Shown here: positions 18,771 through 29,214 of the stretch, piece after piece
Numbering within the stretch: position 1 is the first letter of the stretch
How the letters are laid out: every line of letters starts with the position of its first letter
Assembly (NCBI RefSeq): GCF_018402495.1
Contig: NZ_JAGYIU010000001.1
Span: forward strand, 930,001 to 994,000
Source of the DNA: Pseudoalteromonas sp.
Lineage (GTDB): Bacteria; Pseudomonadota; Gammaproteobacteria; Enterobacterales; Alteromonadaceae
Length of the DNA stretch: 64,000 nt
Direction of reading: 5' to 3'
The notes under the pieces: generated by a model
Seen by the model: the letters and a program-made list of their open reading frames with translations, nothing else
What the model was told of the DNA's origin: nothing
Database searches by the model: none
Position numbers and translations under genes: made by a program

Positions 18771-19228
18771 TACAGGTTAGCCTCTAAGCATTTTACAAGT
18801 GCTTCAAGCCCTGCTTGATCATCAGTATCAAATCGGCCAATACTTGGGCTATCTATATCAAGTACCGCAAATACACGGCCGTTTTTCATGATAGGTACAA
18901 CTATCTCAGAATTTGACGCGGCATCACAGGCTATATGACCGTCAAACGCATGCACATCTGAAATTAACTGAGTTTGCTCGGTTGCCGCAGCAGTGCCACA
19001 TACCCCTTTCCCTACGGGAATACGAATACAAGCTGGATTGCCTTGAAATGGACCAAGTACCAATTCTGTCGGTGAATCCATAAAATAAAAGCCCGCCCAA
19101 TTCACATCTTCTAAAGAAGTAAATAACAGCGCGCTAACATTTGCCATATTGGCAATTATATTTGATTCACCGCCTATCAGCGATTCAGTTTGCTTAACTA
19201 ATGACTGGTAAAAATCGTGCTTTTGCAT
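18770..19228 (-). CDS. msrC: Free methionine-(R)-sulfoxide reductase (GAF domain)
   Basis: Reduces free L-methionine-(R)-sulfoxide in the cytosol with thioredoxin. It is a single GAF domain of 152 residues. The three cysteines of the family are present at Cys67, Cys77 and Cys101, with the same 10 and 24 spacing as Cys84, Cys94 and Cys118 of the E. coli enzyme. The substrate-pocket segment IPVGKGVCGTAA and the SEIVVPI strand are conserved. It is first in the msrC-orf-proQ-prc operon, as yebR is in E. coli. The predicted activity is therefore well supported. Confidence 0.93.
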   Translation of the reverse strand: MQKHDFYQSLVKQTESLIGGESNIIANMANVSALLFTSLEDVNWAGFYFMDSPTELVLGPFQGNPACIRIPVGKGVCGTAAATEQTQLISDVHAFDGHIACDAASNSEIVVPIMKNGRVFAVLDIDSPSIGRFDTDDQAGLEALVKCLEANL

Positions 19229-19356
19229 ACCAAACTACTTCTTATTAAACATACAGTAGCTAAAGGTACTCTTTGTCACTAAAAATTGAAACCTTTTGCG
19301 GGTAAAAAAAAGGAAATTACATGGTTTTACGACGCACTTGATTAAATATTCTGCAA

Positions 19357-19737
19357 TTAGCTTTGTACCGATTTACGTAAGCCAAATAAAAACAGTCCTG
19401 CAGCAAATCCCGACATCACACTATTGATTAAAAATATCTCGCCAGTAGTGGCGCTCAAAAGATAACTAAAAATAGCGCCACCCAGTAAGCCAAGTGTTAA
19501 TACCCCAGAATAATTCACCTTAGAATACTTAAACATAAGTAAGTAGCCTGGCACCACAAACGCAGCCATCGTTAACCCTACTATGTGGGCATTAGCAATA
19601 GCCGTCATCAATAGCCCTAAAAAGATAGAGACCGCATTACCACGCATAGTCAATGCATAGTAAACCCCAAGCATACTACCAATAATAACAGGAGATAATA
19701 ATGAAAGTGCGACGCTTTTTGCAAGTTGGTGTTTCAT
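19357..19737 (-). CDS. Small inner-membrane protein, unknown family
   Basis: A 126-residue protein with four predicted membrane helices (about residues 10-30, 36-56, 60-78 and 82-120, the last stretch possibly two short helices with a small loop). It has few charged residues apart from the basic ends. The start ATG has AAGGACCTTAC-type sequence upstream. It stands alone between the msrC operon and the tRNA-Ser terminator and has the same orientation. I recognise no motif or functional residue. Confidence 0.6.
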   Translation of the reverse strand: MKHQLAKSVALSLLSPVIIGSMLGVYYALTMRGNAVSIFLGLLMTAIANAHIVGLTMAAFVVPGYLLMFKYSKVNYSGVLTLGLLGGAIFSYLLSATTGEIFLINSVMSGFAAGLFLFGLRKSVQS

Positions 19738-19875
19738 TGTAAGGTCCTTAAATACACAAGCATAATCTTATTTCTTAGCATGCCCTAAGAGCTGTAGCTT
19801 ATAAATAGAGACTATGGTCGTATTTATTAACTAAATATACTTGGTTTTGAGGTTAGATATAGCGTAATTAGATAC

Positions 19876-19900
19876 AAAAAAGCCCGCTAATAAGCGGGCT
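19876..19900 (-). terminator. Intrinsic terminator after the tRNA-Ser pair
   Basis: Perfect 8-bp GC-rich stem AGCCCGCT/AGCGGGCT with 4-base loop, followed on the minus strand by TTTTTT. It lies 10 bases beyond the CCA end of the downstream tRNA. Confidence 0.88.
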
Positions 19901-19909
19901 TTAATATAA

Positions 19910-20000
19910 TGGTGGAGAGATAGGGATTTGAACCCTAGAGGGGCTATAAACCCCTGCCGGTTTTCAAGACCGGTGCATTCGACCACTCTGCCATCTCTCC
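19910..20000 (-). tRNA. tRNA-Ser(UGA), copy 1
   Basis: A 91-base class II tRNA including an encoded CCA. The acceptor stem GGAGAGA/TCTCTCC pairs fully, the anticodon TGA is at 19966-19964 inside an ACCGGTCTTGAAAACCGG stem-loop, and a long variable arm (AGGGGTTTATAGCCCCT region) is typical of serine. The T arm has GGTTCAAATCC-type sequence. The discriminator base is A instead of the G usual in E. coli tRNA-Ser. It is an exact copy of the next tRNA and is followed by a terminator. Confidence 0.96.
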
Positions 20001-20053
20001 GAAGCATTTATAATTCACGAATAAAGTGTGTACTCGTAATTGTTTTAATTAGG

Positions 20054-20144
20054 TGGTGGAGAGATAGGGATTTGAACCCTAGAGGGGCTATAAACCCCTG
20101 CCGGTTTTCAAGACCGGTGCATTCGACCACTCTGCCATCTCTCC
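20054..20144 (-). tRNA. tRNA-Ser(UGA), copy 2
   Basis: Identical over all 91 bases to copy 1, which lies 53 bases downstream on the same strand, so both are probably processed from one transcript. The anticodon TGA is at 20110-20108. Discriminator A and encoded CCA are also as in copy 1. Confidence 0.96.
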
Positions 20145-20396
20145 GCACGGCCTGAATAATAGGGAAAGCCCGAGGCTTTGTGAAGCTTTTTTTTCAATTA
20201 TTTGTTCAAGTGATTAAAAAACAACTAATTTGTCTAAACATAAAACAAAAAAGATAAATCGTATGCAGCAAATGAACTTTTATTTATATTTAGTTGTCTA
20301 TTGATCTATAAAGGTTTGCCCAAACATATAAGAGTTGGTAATCTAACTTCAGTTAAATTATAGGAACTACATAGTTTCACTTACAGGAGCTCTACA

Positions 20397-21062
20397 ATGG
20401 CATTTAATCAATCGTACAATACTGCTAATCCGGTAATGTCGACCATTGAAACAAATAAGGTACTTAAAAATACCTATTTTTTACTTGCAATGACACTTGG
20501 CTTTAGTGCGGTGACTGCCGGTATATCAATGGCACTACAATTACCTTACTTCATGGGACTTGTTTTTACACTGGTTTCATTTGGCCTTCTTTTTGTTGTC
20601 AACAAAAAAGCTGACAGCGCATCAGGTGTATTTTGGGTGTTTGCGTTTACAGGGTTAATGGGCGCTGGCTTAGGACCATTACTAAACCATTATGCAGCTT
20701 TACCAAATGGACCTATGCTTATTATGCAAGCCCTAGGTTCAACAGCGTTAATATTCTTAGGTTTATCTGCTTATGCACTTAACACTAAAAAAGATTTCTC
20801 GTTTATGGGTGGTTTTTTAACTGTGGGCTTAATTGTGGTTATCGTGGCAAGTATTGTAAATATTTTCCTAGGTAGCTCGTTAATGTTTATGGTACTAAAC
20901 GCAGCCGTGGTATTAATCATGTCTGGCCTAATTTTGTTCGATACGAGCAGAATCATTAATGGCGGCGAAACGAATTATATCCGCGCAACGGTTTCTTTAT
21001 ACCTGAGCGTTTATAACTTATTTACGTCTTTACTTGCGTTACTTGGCGCAAATAATGACTAA
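20397..21062 (+). CDS. yccA: Bax inhibitor-1/YccA family membrane protein
   Basis: A 221-residue inner-membrane protein with seven predicted helices starting near residue 25, matching the UPF0005/BI-1 family. The conserved C-terminal features ILFDTSRIINGG and YLSVYNLFTSLLALLG are present, including the Asp residues linked in the family to proton-gated calcium leak and, in E. coli YccA, to modulation of the FtsH protease. Start ATG has a good AGGAG site. It is a single-gene transcript ending in a terminator just before the tus operon; yccA is also next to tusE in E. coli. Confidence 0.93.
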   Translation: MAFNQSYNTANPVMSTIETNKVLKNTYFLLAMTLGFSAVTAGISMALQLPYFMGLVFTLVSFGLLFVVNKKADSASGVFWVFAFTGLMGAGLGPLLNHYAALPNGPMLIMQALGSTALIFLGLSAYALNTKKDFSFMGGFLTVGLIVVIVASIVNIFLGSSLMFMVLNAAVVLIMSGLILFDTSRIINGGETNYIRATVSLYLSVYNLFTSLLALLGANND

Positions 21063-21082
21063 TTAAATAGTTCTGTTAAAAT

Positions 21083-21106
21083 AGCCCCTTTATTGGGGCT
21101 TTTTTA
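21083..21106 (+). terminator. Intrinsic terminator after yccA
   Basis: AGCCCC-TTTATT-GGGGCT stem-loop (21083-21100) followed by TTTTTATT. It lies 20 bases past the yccA stop and just ahead of tusD. Confidence 0.82.
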
Positions 21107-21117
21107 TTGGAATAGTT

Positions 21118-21471
21118 TTGGCACGCTTTGTACTTTCTTTACATACTCCACCATCGGATCACGATACCACACAGCGTATTGTTAAATTTGCTCACGCTTG
21201 TTTAGCACAAGGGCATAGTATTGATGCAATATTTTTATACCAAGATGGTATCTATCATTCTTCTACTCATTTTGAGCTTGCCTCTGATGAGTTAAATTTA
21301 TCCTCACTTTGGCAACAGCTAGCCGACAAAAATATTAATTTAATGCTGTGCGTTACCGCAGCTGAAAAGCGTGGCTTAGATATGCAAAATACTGGTGTAT
21401 TCGCTGTAGCAGGCCTCGCTGAATTTGCTATGTTAGCCAGTGAAGCAGATAAATGGATACAATTTAAATGA
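21118..21471 (+). CDS. tusD: Sulfurtransferase TusD
   Basis: Sulfur carrier of the TusBCD complex, which receives persulfide sulfur from TusA and passes it to TusE for 2-thiouridine synthesis at the tRNA wobble position. It is a DsrE-fold protein of 117 residues, slightly shorter than E. coli TusD (128). The active-site cysteine falls at Cys78 (NLMLCVTAAEKRG), the same number as in E. coli. The start is a TTG, with only a partial ribosome-binding site (TTGGAATAG); no other in-frame start fits the family alignment. It opens a tight tusD-C-B-E-rluE operon with overlapping ends. mnmA, the final enzyme of the pathway, is 3.4 kb downstream. Confidence 0.92.
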   Translation: MARFVLSLHTPPSDHDTTQRIVKFAHACLAQGHSIDAIFLYQDGIYHSSTHFELASDELNLSSLWQQLADKNINLMLCVTAAEKRGLDMQNTGVFAVAGLAEFAMLASEADKWIQFK

Positions 21472-21824
21472 TTAATGTACTCGTTATTAGTCAATCAAGC
21501 CCATTTGATGACATGCATATTCGCGATGCACTCGATATGACGCTGATTTTTGCCGCCGTTGATCAAAATATAAGTTGGTTGTTTAGCGGTCCTGCGGTGT
21601 TAGCGCTGAAAAAAAACCAAAATCCAAATACCTTAGGCATCAAAGATTTTTTTAAAAATATTAAAACCCTAGAAATATATGATGTTGACAATATCTACGT
21701 GTGTGAAAAGTCACTGATTGACTACGGTTTAAGTAAAAATGAGCTACTTATTGAAGTAAAAACCGTTAACTTTAATGCCCAAAAACAGTTAATTCAAAAT
21801 CAGCAGCACGTGGTAACGCTATGA
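21468..21824 (+). CDS. tusC: Sulfur relay protein TusC
   Basis: Structural subunit of the TusBCD heterohexamer, 118 residues, DsrF-like. The N-terminal MINVLVISQSSPFDDMHIRDALDMTL matches the family. It overlaps tusD by four bases (ATGA), implying coupled translation and equal stoichiometry. It has the Cys-poor character expected of a non-catalytic subunit. Confidence 0.92.
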   Translation: MINVLVISQSSPFDDMHIRDALDMTLIFAAVDQNISWLFSGPAVLALKKNQNPNTLGIKDFFKNIKTLEIYDVDNIYVCEKSLIDYGLSKNELLIEVKTVNFNAQKQLIQNQQHVVTL

Positions 21825-22087
21825 GCACTTTACATATATTTTCAAAACCGCTGAATTACTACAGTGCAAACAGTCTCGATAATCTGATTATGCTAACAGA
21901 CTCGGTTTTATTAGTGGGTGATGCCTGTTTTGCTAAAGGGCAATACAGACAATTTGCCGATTCGCTTTATATTTTAAAGGACGATGCAGCGGCGCGTGGT
22001 ATCTCTTTAAATTTGAATGATAAAGCGATTAGCTATGATGAGTTCGTTACCCTAAGTTTATCATCTAAACAATCAATTACTTGGTGA
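21821..22087 (+). CDS. tusB: Sulfur relay protein TusB
   Basis: The smallest TusBCD subunit, 88 residues, DsrH-like. The start MSTLHIFSKPL and the SVLLVGDACF segment match the family. It overlaps tusC by four bases (ATGA) and is followed after three bases by tusE. It forms the complex that docks TusE. Confidence 0.9.
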   Translation: MSTLHIFSKPLNYYSANSLDNLIMLTDSVLLVGDACFAKGQYRQFADSLYILKDDAAARGISLNLNDKAISYDEFVTLSLSSKQSITW

Positions 22088-22090
22088 TTT

Positions 22091-22420
22091 ATGCTGGAAT
22101 TTAATAATCAAACAATAGACACAGATAAGCAAGGTTACCTGTTAGATCATACTGATTGGTCAAAAGAGTTAGCCGATGTTATTGCACAACATGAAAGCAT
22201 TATATTAACCGAGCAGCATTGGGAAGTTGTTAACTTTGTACGCGCATTTTATCTAGAATACAACACCAGCCCTGCCATTAGAATGTTAGTCAAAGCGATG
22301 GCTAAAGCGCTCGGTGAGGATAAAGGTAATAGCATGTACCTGTATAAGCTTTTTCCGAAGGGACCGGCCAAACAAGCCACTAAAATTGCCGGCTTACCTA
22401 AACCTGCACGGTGTATTTAA
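22091..22420 (+). CDS. tusE: Sulfurtransferase TusE (DsrC family)
   Basis: Carries sulfur from TusD to MnmA. The 109-residue protein has the TusE/DsrC C-terminal arm [16 protein letters not shown] ending with the invariant penultimate cysteine (ARCI), the sulfur-carrying residue. The [17 protein letters not shown] segment is characteristic. Its stop overlaps the start of rluE by one base (TAATG). Together with tusDCB and mnmA the complete terminal part of the s2U34 tRNA thiolation pathway is in this window. Confidence 0.95.
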   Translation: MLEFNNQTIDTDKQGYLLDHTDWSKELADVIAQHESIILTEQHWEVVNFVRAFYLEYNTSPAIRMLVKAMAKALGEDKGNSMYLYKLFPKGPAKQATKIAGLPKPARCI

Positions 22421-23097
22421 TGAAACAAAAAGCTAAAAACACGTCATCTTCAACAAGTAAACGCAATACCGGTCGTACATATTCGCGCAGTACTGTAAAA
22501 AAAAGCCCAATAAAAAGAGCAATTAAGCCGCAGATAGCCCAAAGCGATAAAAAAGTTATTTTATTTAACAAACCTTATGATGTCCTTTGCCAATTTACAG
22601 ACGAGCAAAATAGACAAACACTGGCTAATTTTATTCCTATTAAAGATGTTTATGCTGCGGGTCGCTTAGACAGAGACAGTGAAGGCTTGTTATTATTGAC
22701 CAATTGCGGAAAATTACAAAATACCTTAACCGCTCCTGGTAAAAAAACCAACAAAACGTACTGGGTACAAGTTGAGGGTGTGCCTACAGAAGCATCTATT
22801 GATGCGCTCAGTCAAGGGGTCGAACTCAAAGATGGATTAACCTTACCTGCACAGGTAAAGTTAATCGATGAACCAGCGCTTTGGCCACGCACTCCCCCGG
22901 TGAGAGAACGTAAATCAATTCCAACATCTTGGTTGAGTATCACTATAAACGAGGGGAAAAACCGTCAGGTTCGACGAATGACCGCACACATTGGCCACCC
23001 AACGTTACGGTTAATTCGCTACAGTATTGGTAAATACACACTCGATGGAATTGAAACAGGTCAATATAAAATCAGTGGACCACCAACAAACAGTTAA
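22420..23097 (+). CDS. rluE: 23S rRNA pseudouridine synthase, RluE-type
   Basis: Converts a uridine of 23S rRNA (U2457 in E. coli) to pseudouridine. It is RsuA-family without an N-terminal S4 domain; the catalytic Asp is in [15 protein letters not shown], and the C-terminal GKNRQVRRM and [16 protein letters not shown] motifs are present. A Lys/Arg/Ser-rich tail of about 45 residues at the N-terminus precedes the enzyme core. I chose ATG 22420, which shares a base with the tusE stop; the GTG nine bases earlier lies inside tusE. It is 225 residues long. Confidence 0.93.
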   Translation: MKQKAKNTSSSTSKRNTGRTYSRSTVKKSPIKRAIKPQIAQSDKKVILFNKPYDVLCQFTDEQNRQTLANFIPIKDVYAAGRLDRDSEGLLLLTNCGKLQNTLTAPGKKTNKTYWVQVEGVPTEASIDALSQGVELKDGLTLPAQVKLIDEPALWPRTPPVRERKSIPTSWLSITINEGKNRQVRRMTAHIGHPTLRLIRYSIGKYTLDGIETGQYKISGPPTNS

Positions 23098-23106
23098 TAC
23101 TTTACG

Positions 23107-23144
23107 TTAGCCTTTGCTTTTCTGGTATTAAAAGCAAAGGTTAA
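23107..23144. terminator. Bidirectional hairpin between rluE and the GGDEF gene
   Basis: CCTTTGCTTTT (23111-23121) pairs perfectly with AAAAGCAAAGG (23130-23140) around an 8-base loop, extended by flanking TTAG/TTAA. It lies between two convergent genes; the U-run is internal to the stem, so efficiency is uncertain. Confidence 0.6.
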
Positions 23145-23154
23145 ACATGCTTTG

Positions 23155-24411
23155 TTATTCATGCCTTCCTAAGGCAATGCAATTTCTGCCCTGCCTTTTT
23201 GCATAATACAGCGCATTATCCGTTGCTTTAAAGAAATCGACATGGTTAGTTTTTTCGCCATGCCTTACCGTATGAACTCCCATACTCACAGAGAGAAAAC
23301 CAGTAAAACTATCTTCATGAGCTATCGCTAAATCTTCAATAGATTTTTGTATTTGTTCTGCAATAAAGAGTGCACCTTGATTATCTGTTTGTGGGAGTAA
23401 AACAACAAACTCTTCTCCGCCATAGCGCGCTACAAAGTCCTCAGGACGACTGACTGTTTCTGCTAGCTTTTGCGCTACGCTATGTAAACACTTATCCCCT
23501 GCAATATGACCATACCTATCATTAAATTTTTTGAAATTATCTATATCAATCATGATCATAGAAAGTTGAGTATTTACTTTTATCAGTTTTTTAAATTCAG
23601 CATGTAATTTTTCGTCAAAACGGCGTCTGTTGGCAATTTTAGTCAATGAGTCTAAAAAGGCCATATCGCTAAGTATCTCTTGGGTTTTTAAACGCTCCGT
23701 CGCATCGTTAAATACAGCAATAAATTCACTTTCTACACTAATACCTGACACTTGCATTACCACTTTTGAACCATCTTTACATACAATTTGATAGTCATTT
23801 GCAGGAATATCGTCATTATTTTTATTTGCCTGCGCTAAAGACTCACCCCACATCGTTTGAGCAGACTCTCTATAACTAGGCTCAGGATACGCGACCTTCC
23901 ACCACTGTTTTAAATTAGGGATATCCTCGATTGTATAGCCAAATACATCTACAAATCGTTGATTAAGCTTTAAAATATCGCCGGTTACCATACAAACATT
24001 ACACACGGGCAAAGGCAAAATAGTAAATAATTTTGCATAATGGCTCAGCTCATGTTTTCGCATTGGATGTTCAGTTGCACTACTAACAAAACGCTGCTGC
24101 TCAACGTGTTTCATTTCAAGAGAAGCATTCATAGTGGCAACAAAATGCCATTCTAACCACCACTTTTCTAGCTGCTTTAAAATGACTTGTTGAAAGGGAT
24201 TAATAAAGTCTAAAGAATGTTCAATGAGTCTAAATAACTCTGAAATAGGGTTGGGTTCTTGAAAGTGATAAGGACGAGGAACCCTAATGGTTTGATAAAA
24301 CAGTTGGTAGGCTGATTCTTTAAAGTTATGTGGTAATTCATCGCGATGTACCTTTGTTGATAACTCAACAATGTAAGACTTTACCTTTTGTGCTTGAGAA
24401 GCATAGTTCAT
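23155..24411 (-). CDS. Diguanylate cyclase with PAS sensor domain
   Basis: Makes cyclic-di-GMP from two GTP. The 418-residue protein has an N-terminal region without a known domain (about 1-130), a PAS domain (about 130-245, with LKLNQRFVDVFGYTIEDI and a PAC-type end), and a GGDEF domain (about 255-418). The active site is GGEEF in ARYGGEEFVVLL, so catalysis is expected. The product-inhibition I-site RxxD is present five residues before it (RPED). DSLTKIANRRRFDE and DIDNFKKFNDRYGH complete the domain. There is no membrane segment or signal peptide, so it is cytosolic. It is a single gene convergent with rluE. The PAS ligand is unknown. Confidence 0.93.
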   Translation of the reverse strand: MNYASQAQKVKSYIVELSTKVHRDELPHNFKESAYQLFYQTIRVPRPYHFQEPNPISELFRLIEHSLDFINPFQQVILKQLEKWWLEWHFVATMNASLEMKHVEQQRFVSSATEHPMRKHELSHYAKLFTILPLPVCNVCMVTGDILKLNQRFVDVFGYTIEDIPNLKQWWKVAYPEPSYRESAQTMWGESLAQANKNNDDIPANDYQIVCKDGSKVVMQVSGISVESEFIAVFNDATERLKTQEILSDMAFLDSLTKIANRRRFDEKLHAEFKKLIKVNTQLSMIMIDIDNFKKFNDRYGHIAGDKCLHSVAQKLAETVSRPEDFVARYGGEEFVVLLPQTDNQGALFIAEQIQKSIEDLAIAHEDSFTGFLSVSMGVHTVRHGEKTNHVDFFKATDNALYYAKRQGRNCIALGRHE

Positions 24412-24633
24412 ATATTCATTCCATTGACTATATTATAAATACTTATTTGAGTGTTTATTCAATATAAACTCATCTAAAGGTATTGCATAATCATTTGATT
24501 GTAAAGGTTTGTTAATGAACAATAATAAATACGCTCTCTGATATTCTATAAATAATACTAACAGCTTAAATAAACAACATTTACTCATCATTTACAACTT
24601 AAAATAATATTTATAATTTAATGGCCTGACATC

Positions 24634-24750
24634 TAGGACCTGTGTTCTTTGCATATTAAAATATGTTCAAACAAGGGGCGATTTTATTACGGCGCGAAAT
24701 GTGTAACCTAGTGGGCTAAGTAAAAATCGACTGACAAAGAGTAAATAATC
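24634..24750 (+). repeat. Dispersed repeat, copy A (internally deleted)
   Basis: Shares with copy B (41174 onward) the order CTAGG..CTGT..TCTTTG, then TTCAAACAAGGGGCGATTT, then TAACCTAGTGGGCTAAGTAAAA, then ACAAAGAGT. About 60 bases present in B between the last two blocks are missing here. It occupies the middle of the 466-base gap between the GGDEF gene and mnmA; the rest of the gap holds only AT-rich DNA and the mnmA promoter. Confidence 0.7.
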
Positions 24751-24802
24751 CTTAGCCAACATAAAAAAAGCAACAAAATCTATTCAATAGCCCTTCCTCT
24801 CT

Positions 24803-24831
24803 TTAAGCACTTACAAAATACATGCTATAAT
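24803..24831 (+). promoter_or_regulatory. Extended -10 promoter of mnmA
   Basis: TGCTATAAT gives a consensus TATAAT at 24826-24831 with a TG extension. The -35 region (TTTAAG, 17-base spacer) is weak, as is common for extended -10 promoters. The mnmA start is 46 bases further on. Confidence 0.6.
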
Positions 24832-24877
24832 CGCGGCCTTTCCAAGTTAACAGTAATCTGTATAAGCGAAATTATTC

Positions 24878-25978
24878 ATGAGCGAAAATAGTCACATTAA
24901 AGTCATCGTTGGTATGTCCGGCGGTGTTGATTCTTCTGTATCTGCATATTTATTAAAACAGCAAGGCTACCAAGTAGAAGGCTTGTTTATGAAGAACTGG
25001 GAAGAAGATGACAATGATGAATATTGCGCTGCCGCTGAAGATTTAAAAGATGCCCAAGCTGTCTGTGACAAATTAGGTATTGAACTTCATACCGTTAACT
25101 TTGCAGCAGAATACTGGGACAACGTATTCGAATACTTTTTAGCAGAGTACAAAGCCGGTCGCACACCTAACCCAGATATCATGTGTAACAAAGAAATTAA
25201 ATTTAAAGCCTTTTTAGAATTTGCGGCTCAAGCACTTGGTGCTGACTTTATAGCAACGGGCCACTATGTGCGTCGTGAGCTCAGAGATGATAAATATGTT
25301 ATGTGCCGTGGCTTAGACGATAACAAAGATCAAAGCTACTTTTTGTACACATTGAGTCATGAACACATCGCGCAAACGCTGTTCCCTGTCGGAGATATTG
25401 CCAAGCCAGAAGTGCGCCGTGTTGCTGAAGAGCAAGATTTAATTACCCACGATAAAAAAGACAGTACTGGTATTTGTTTTATCGGTGAGCGTAAATTTAA
25501 AGATTTCTTACAAAAATTCTTACCTGCTCAACCTGGTGTTATTGAAGACACAGATGGTAACAACGTTGGTGAACATGAAGGTTTAATGTACCACACCTTA
25601 GGTCAGCGCAAAGGCTTGTTAATTGGTGGCATGAAAGAAGGCTCAGGCGAACCTTGGTATGTTGTAGACAAAGACGTTGAGCGTAATGTATTGATTGTTG
25701 GCCAAGGTAAAAATCACCCTCGCCTTTACAGTAATGGCCTAAATGCCAACCAATTACACTGGGTAGATCGTGTTGGTCCTCAAGGTACTACTCGTTGCAC
25801 CGTGAAAACACGCTACCGTCAAGAAGACTTAAGCTGTACCTTGTTAGTCGGTGAAGATGGTATGGCACGCGTATTATTTGATGAGCCACAAAAAGCGGTA
25901 ACCCCAGGACAATCTGCCGTATTTTACGCTAATGAAGTGTGTTTAGGTGGCGGTATTATTGACTCGGTGATCAAATAA
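24878..25978 (+). CDS. mnmA: tRNA-specific 2-thiouridylase MnmA
   Basis: Thiolates the wobble uridine of tRNA-Lys, -Glu and -Gln, using sulfur from TusE and ATP. The 366-residue protein has the PP-loop GMSGGVDSS at residues 12-20, and two catalytic cysteines at Cys103 ([10 protein letters not shown]) and Cys200 (TGICFIGER). Length and motifs match E. coli MnmA. Its stop codon overlaps the hflD start (TAATG). With tusDCBE nearby, the late pathway is complete in the window. Confidence 0.97.
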   Translation: MSENSHIKVIVGMSGGVDSSVSAYLLKQQGYQVEGLFMKNWEEDDNDEYCAAAEDLKDAQAVCDKLGIELHTVNFAAEYWDNVFEYFLAEYKAGRTPNPDIMCNKEIKFKAFLEFAAQALGADFIATGHYVRRELRDDKYVMCRGLDDNKDQSYFLYTLSHEHIAQTLFPVGDIAKPEVRRVAEEQDLITHDKKDSTGICFIGERKFKDFLQKFLPAQPGVIEDTDGNNVGEHEGLMYHTLGQRKGLLIGGMKEGSGEPWYVVDKDVERNVLIVGQGKNHPRLYSNGLNANQLHWVDRVGPQGTTRCTVKTRYRQEDLSCTLLVGEDGMARVLFDEPQKAVTPGQSAVFYANEVCLGGGIIDSVIK

Positions 25979-26580
25979 TGAATCAACATCAAGTCATGGC
26001 GCTTGCTGCCATGTGCCAAGTGGCTAAGCAAGTTCAGAAGGTTGCCCAATATGGTCGCGCTGATGAACAAGATTTATCGATTTTATTATCGAGTATTGTA
26101 CAAACCTCGCCAGCTTCTCCTGAAGATGTGTATCAAGGTGAGCATAACTTACGTGATGGCTATAAAACATTGATGGCACAACTGACTGCCGGTGCTCAAA
26201 AAGATGTAGAAATAGTCAAATATGTGGGTGGTTTAATGCAGTTAGAGCGTGCGCTTAGTGCTAACAGTAAAAGCCTCAATGAATTAGGTAAACGTATTGA
26301 TGATATTCATCGTCGTTTAGACCATTTTGCTATTACCGACGACAGTGTTGTTGCCGGTTTAGCAGATATATACTCGTCGGTGCTAAGCCCCCTTGGGCAC
26401 CGAATTCAGGTTTATGGTAAACCCGAGTTATTAAAACAGCAGCTCACGCAAAATAAAATCCGCGCATTACTTTTAGCCGGAATTCGCAGTGCAGTATTAT
26501 GGCGACAAATGGGCGGCAAACGTCGTCATTTCTTTTTTGCAAAAAGAAAAATTCTCGCCATAGCTAAAACAAAAATTTAA
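25978..26580 (+). CDS. hflD: High frequency lysogenization protein HflD homolog
   Basis: A 200-residue peripheral membrane-associated protein of the HflD (YcfC) family, placed between mnmA and purB exactly as in E. coli. In E. coli it binds phage lambda CII and affects lysogeny; its cellular role is unclear. The helical sequence and family segments (DVYQGEHNLRDGYKTL, NKIRALLLAGIRSAVLWRQ) fit. Translation is coupled to mnmA through a one-base overlap. Confidence 0.93.
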   Translation: MNQHQVMALAAMCQVAKQVQKVAQYGRADEQDLSILLSSIVQTSPASPEDVYQGEHNLRDGYKTLMAQLTAGAQKDVEIVKYVGGLMQLERALSANSKSLNELGKRIDDIHRRLDHFAITDDSVVAGLADIYSSVLSPLGHRIQVYGKPELLKQQLTQNKIRALLLAGIRSAVLWRQMGGKRRHFFFAKRKILAIAKTKI

Positions 26581-26596
26581 TTATCGTTCAAACTAA

Positions 26597-27982
<1,386 letters not shown>

Positions 27983-28002
27983 TCACTCAAATCTACTAAT
28001 AA

Positions 28003-28034
28003 AAAGCGAAAGGTACCTGCCTTTCGCTTTTTTC
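28003..28034 (+). terminator. Intrinsic terminator after purB
   Basis: Perfect 11-bp stem AAAGCGAAAGG/CCTTTCGCTTT with a 6-base loop (28003-28030) followed by a T-run. It lies 20 bases past the purB stop. Confidence 0.92.
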
Positions 28035-28062
28035 ATTTAGGTCTTAACGTTATAGGCATTCT

Positions 28063-29205
28063 ATGTATCAATTAAAAATAAATGAATTATCAGAGCAAGC
28101 GTTCTTAAGTCAATATTGGCAAAAAAAACCACTGTTGATCAAAGCTGGTTTTACGAATTTTCAAGATCCACTTGATGCGAATGAACTCGCAGGCCTTGCT
28201 ATGGAAGACAGCATAGAATCGCGCATTATTACTAACCACAATCAACAATGGCAATCGCATCAGGGACCATTTGACGATTTTGAAATACTCACTGATCAGC
28301 ACTCGACGCTACTCGTGCAAGCAGTGGATCATTGGCATCCAGAGGCTGCTCAGTTACTTGAACCTTTTCGTTTTATACCTAATTGGCGAATAGATGATTT
28401 GATGATCAGCTACTCAACCCCAGGTGGCGGTGTTGGCCCACATCTAGACCAATACGATGTATTTATTATTCAAGGTGAAGGTAAGCGCCATTGGCGGGTA
28501 GGATTACCCGACCCAACACTAAAACAATTTGCTCAAAATAAAACATTACTGCAAGTTGAAGCTTTTAGTGCAGTAATTGATTGTATTTTGGAGCCCGGTG
28601 ATATTTTATATATACCACCAGGTTGTCCTCATGAAGGCTATGCGGTTGAGAATGCACTTAACTATTCAGTCGGTTTTAGAGCACCTAATCAACAAGATTT
28701 ACTTTCAAGTTTTGCTGATCATATTATCGACACAGAAAGCGGCCAAAAAAGGTATACCGACCATACCCTCGCCCTGCGTGATTCTAAAGGTGAGCTAACC
28801 CAAAGCGAAGTCGATAAAGTAAAAACGTTAATGCAAGTATTGCTAGAAGACGAGAGTTTATTTAAACACTGGTTAGGTAATACCCTTAGCCAACCTAAGC
28901 ATGATATGGACTTAGCCCCTGAAGAAGACCCATTTAGTGTCGAACAAATACAACAACTGCTTGAAAACCAAGTAACATTTGAGCGTTTAGGGGGCACACG
29001 TGCTATTTATCAATGTATGGATGCAGAGCTACTTCTGAGTATCAATGGCGAAAACTACGCTTTACCCTTATCTGATTTAGAAGCGGTAAAACAGCTTACT
29101 GATTTTATTGAATTTGATAGTAGCGTGCTTAATGCAACCACACCTAGCCTAGATTTTATCGAAACTTTTACTACACTGGTTAATGAGGGTATTTGGTTTA
29201 GCTAG
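28063..29205 (+). CDS. roxA: Ribosomal protein uL16 3-hydroxylase (cupin, RoxA/YcfD)
   Basis: Fe(II)/2-oxoglutarate-dependent oxygenase that hydroxylates an arginine of ribosomal protein uL16. The 380-residue protein has the JmjC-like cupin with iron ligands His127 and Asp129 (GPHLDQYD) and His190 (GCPHEGYA), against 125, 127 and 187 in E. coli YcfD. The C-terminal half holds the dimerisation and winged-helix regions. It follows the purB terminator, so it has its own promoter, and it precedes an acetyltransferase gene by 9 bases. Confidence 0.94.
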   Translation: MYQLKINELSEQAFLSQYWQKKPLLIKAGFTNFQDPLDANELAGLAMEDSIESRIITNHNQQWQSHQGPFDDFEILTDQHSTLLVQAVDHWHPEAAQLLEPFRFIPNWRIDDLMISYSTPGGGVGPHLDQYDVFIIQGEGKRHWRVGLPDPTLKQFAQNKTLLQVEAFSAVIDCILEPGDILYIPPGCPHEGYAVENALNYSVGFRAPNQQDLLSSFADHIIDTESGQKRYTDHTLALRDSKGELTQSEVDKVKTLMQVLLEDESLFKHWLGNTLSQPKHDMDLAPEEDPFSVEQIQQLLENQVTFERLGGTRAIYQCMDAELLLSINGENYALPLSDLEAVKQLTDFIEFDSSVLNATTPSLDFIETFTTLVNEGIWFS

Positions 29206-29214
29206 GAGGAGGTC

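Noticed and set aside
19928..20155. Open frame of 75 codons on the plus strand
   Set aside because: It is the antisense of the two tRNA-Ser genes; its internal repeat simply reflects the duplicated tRNA.
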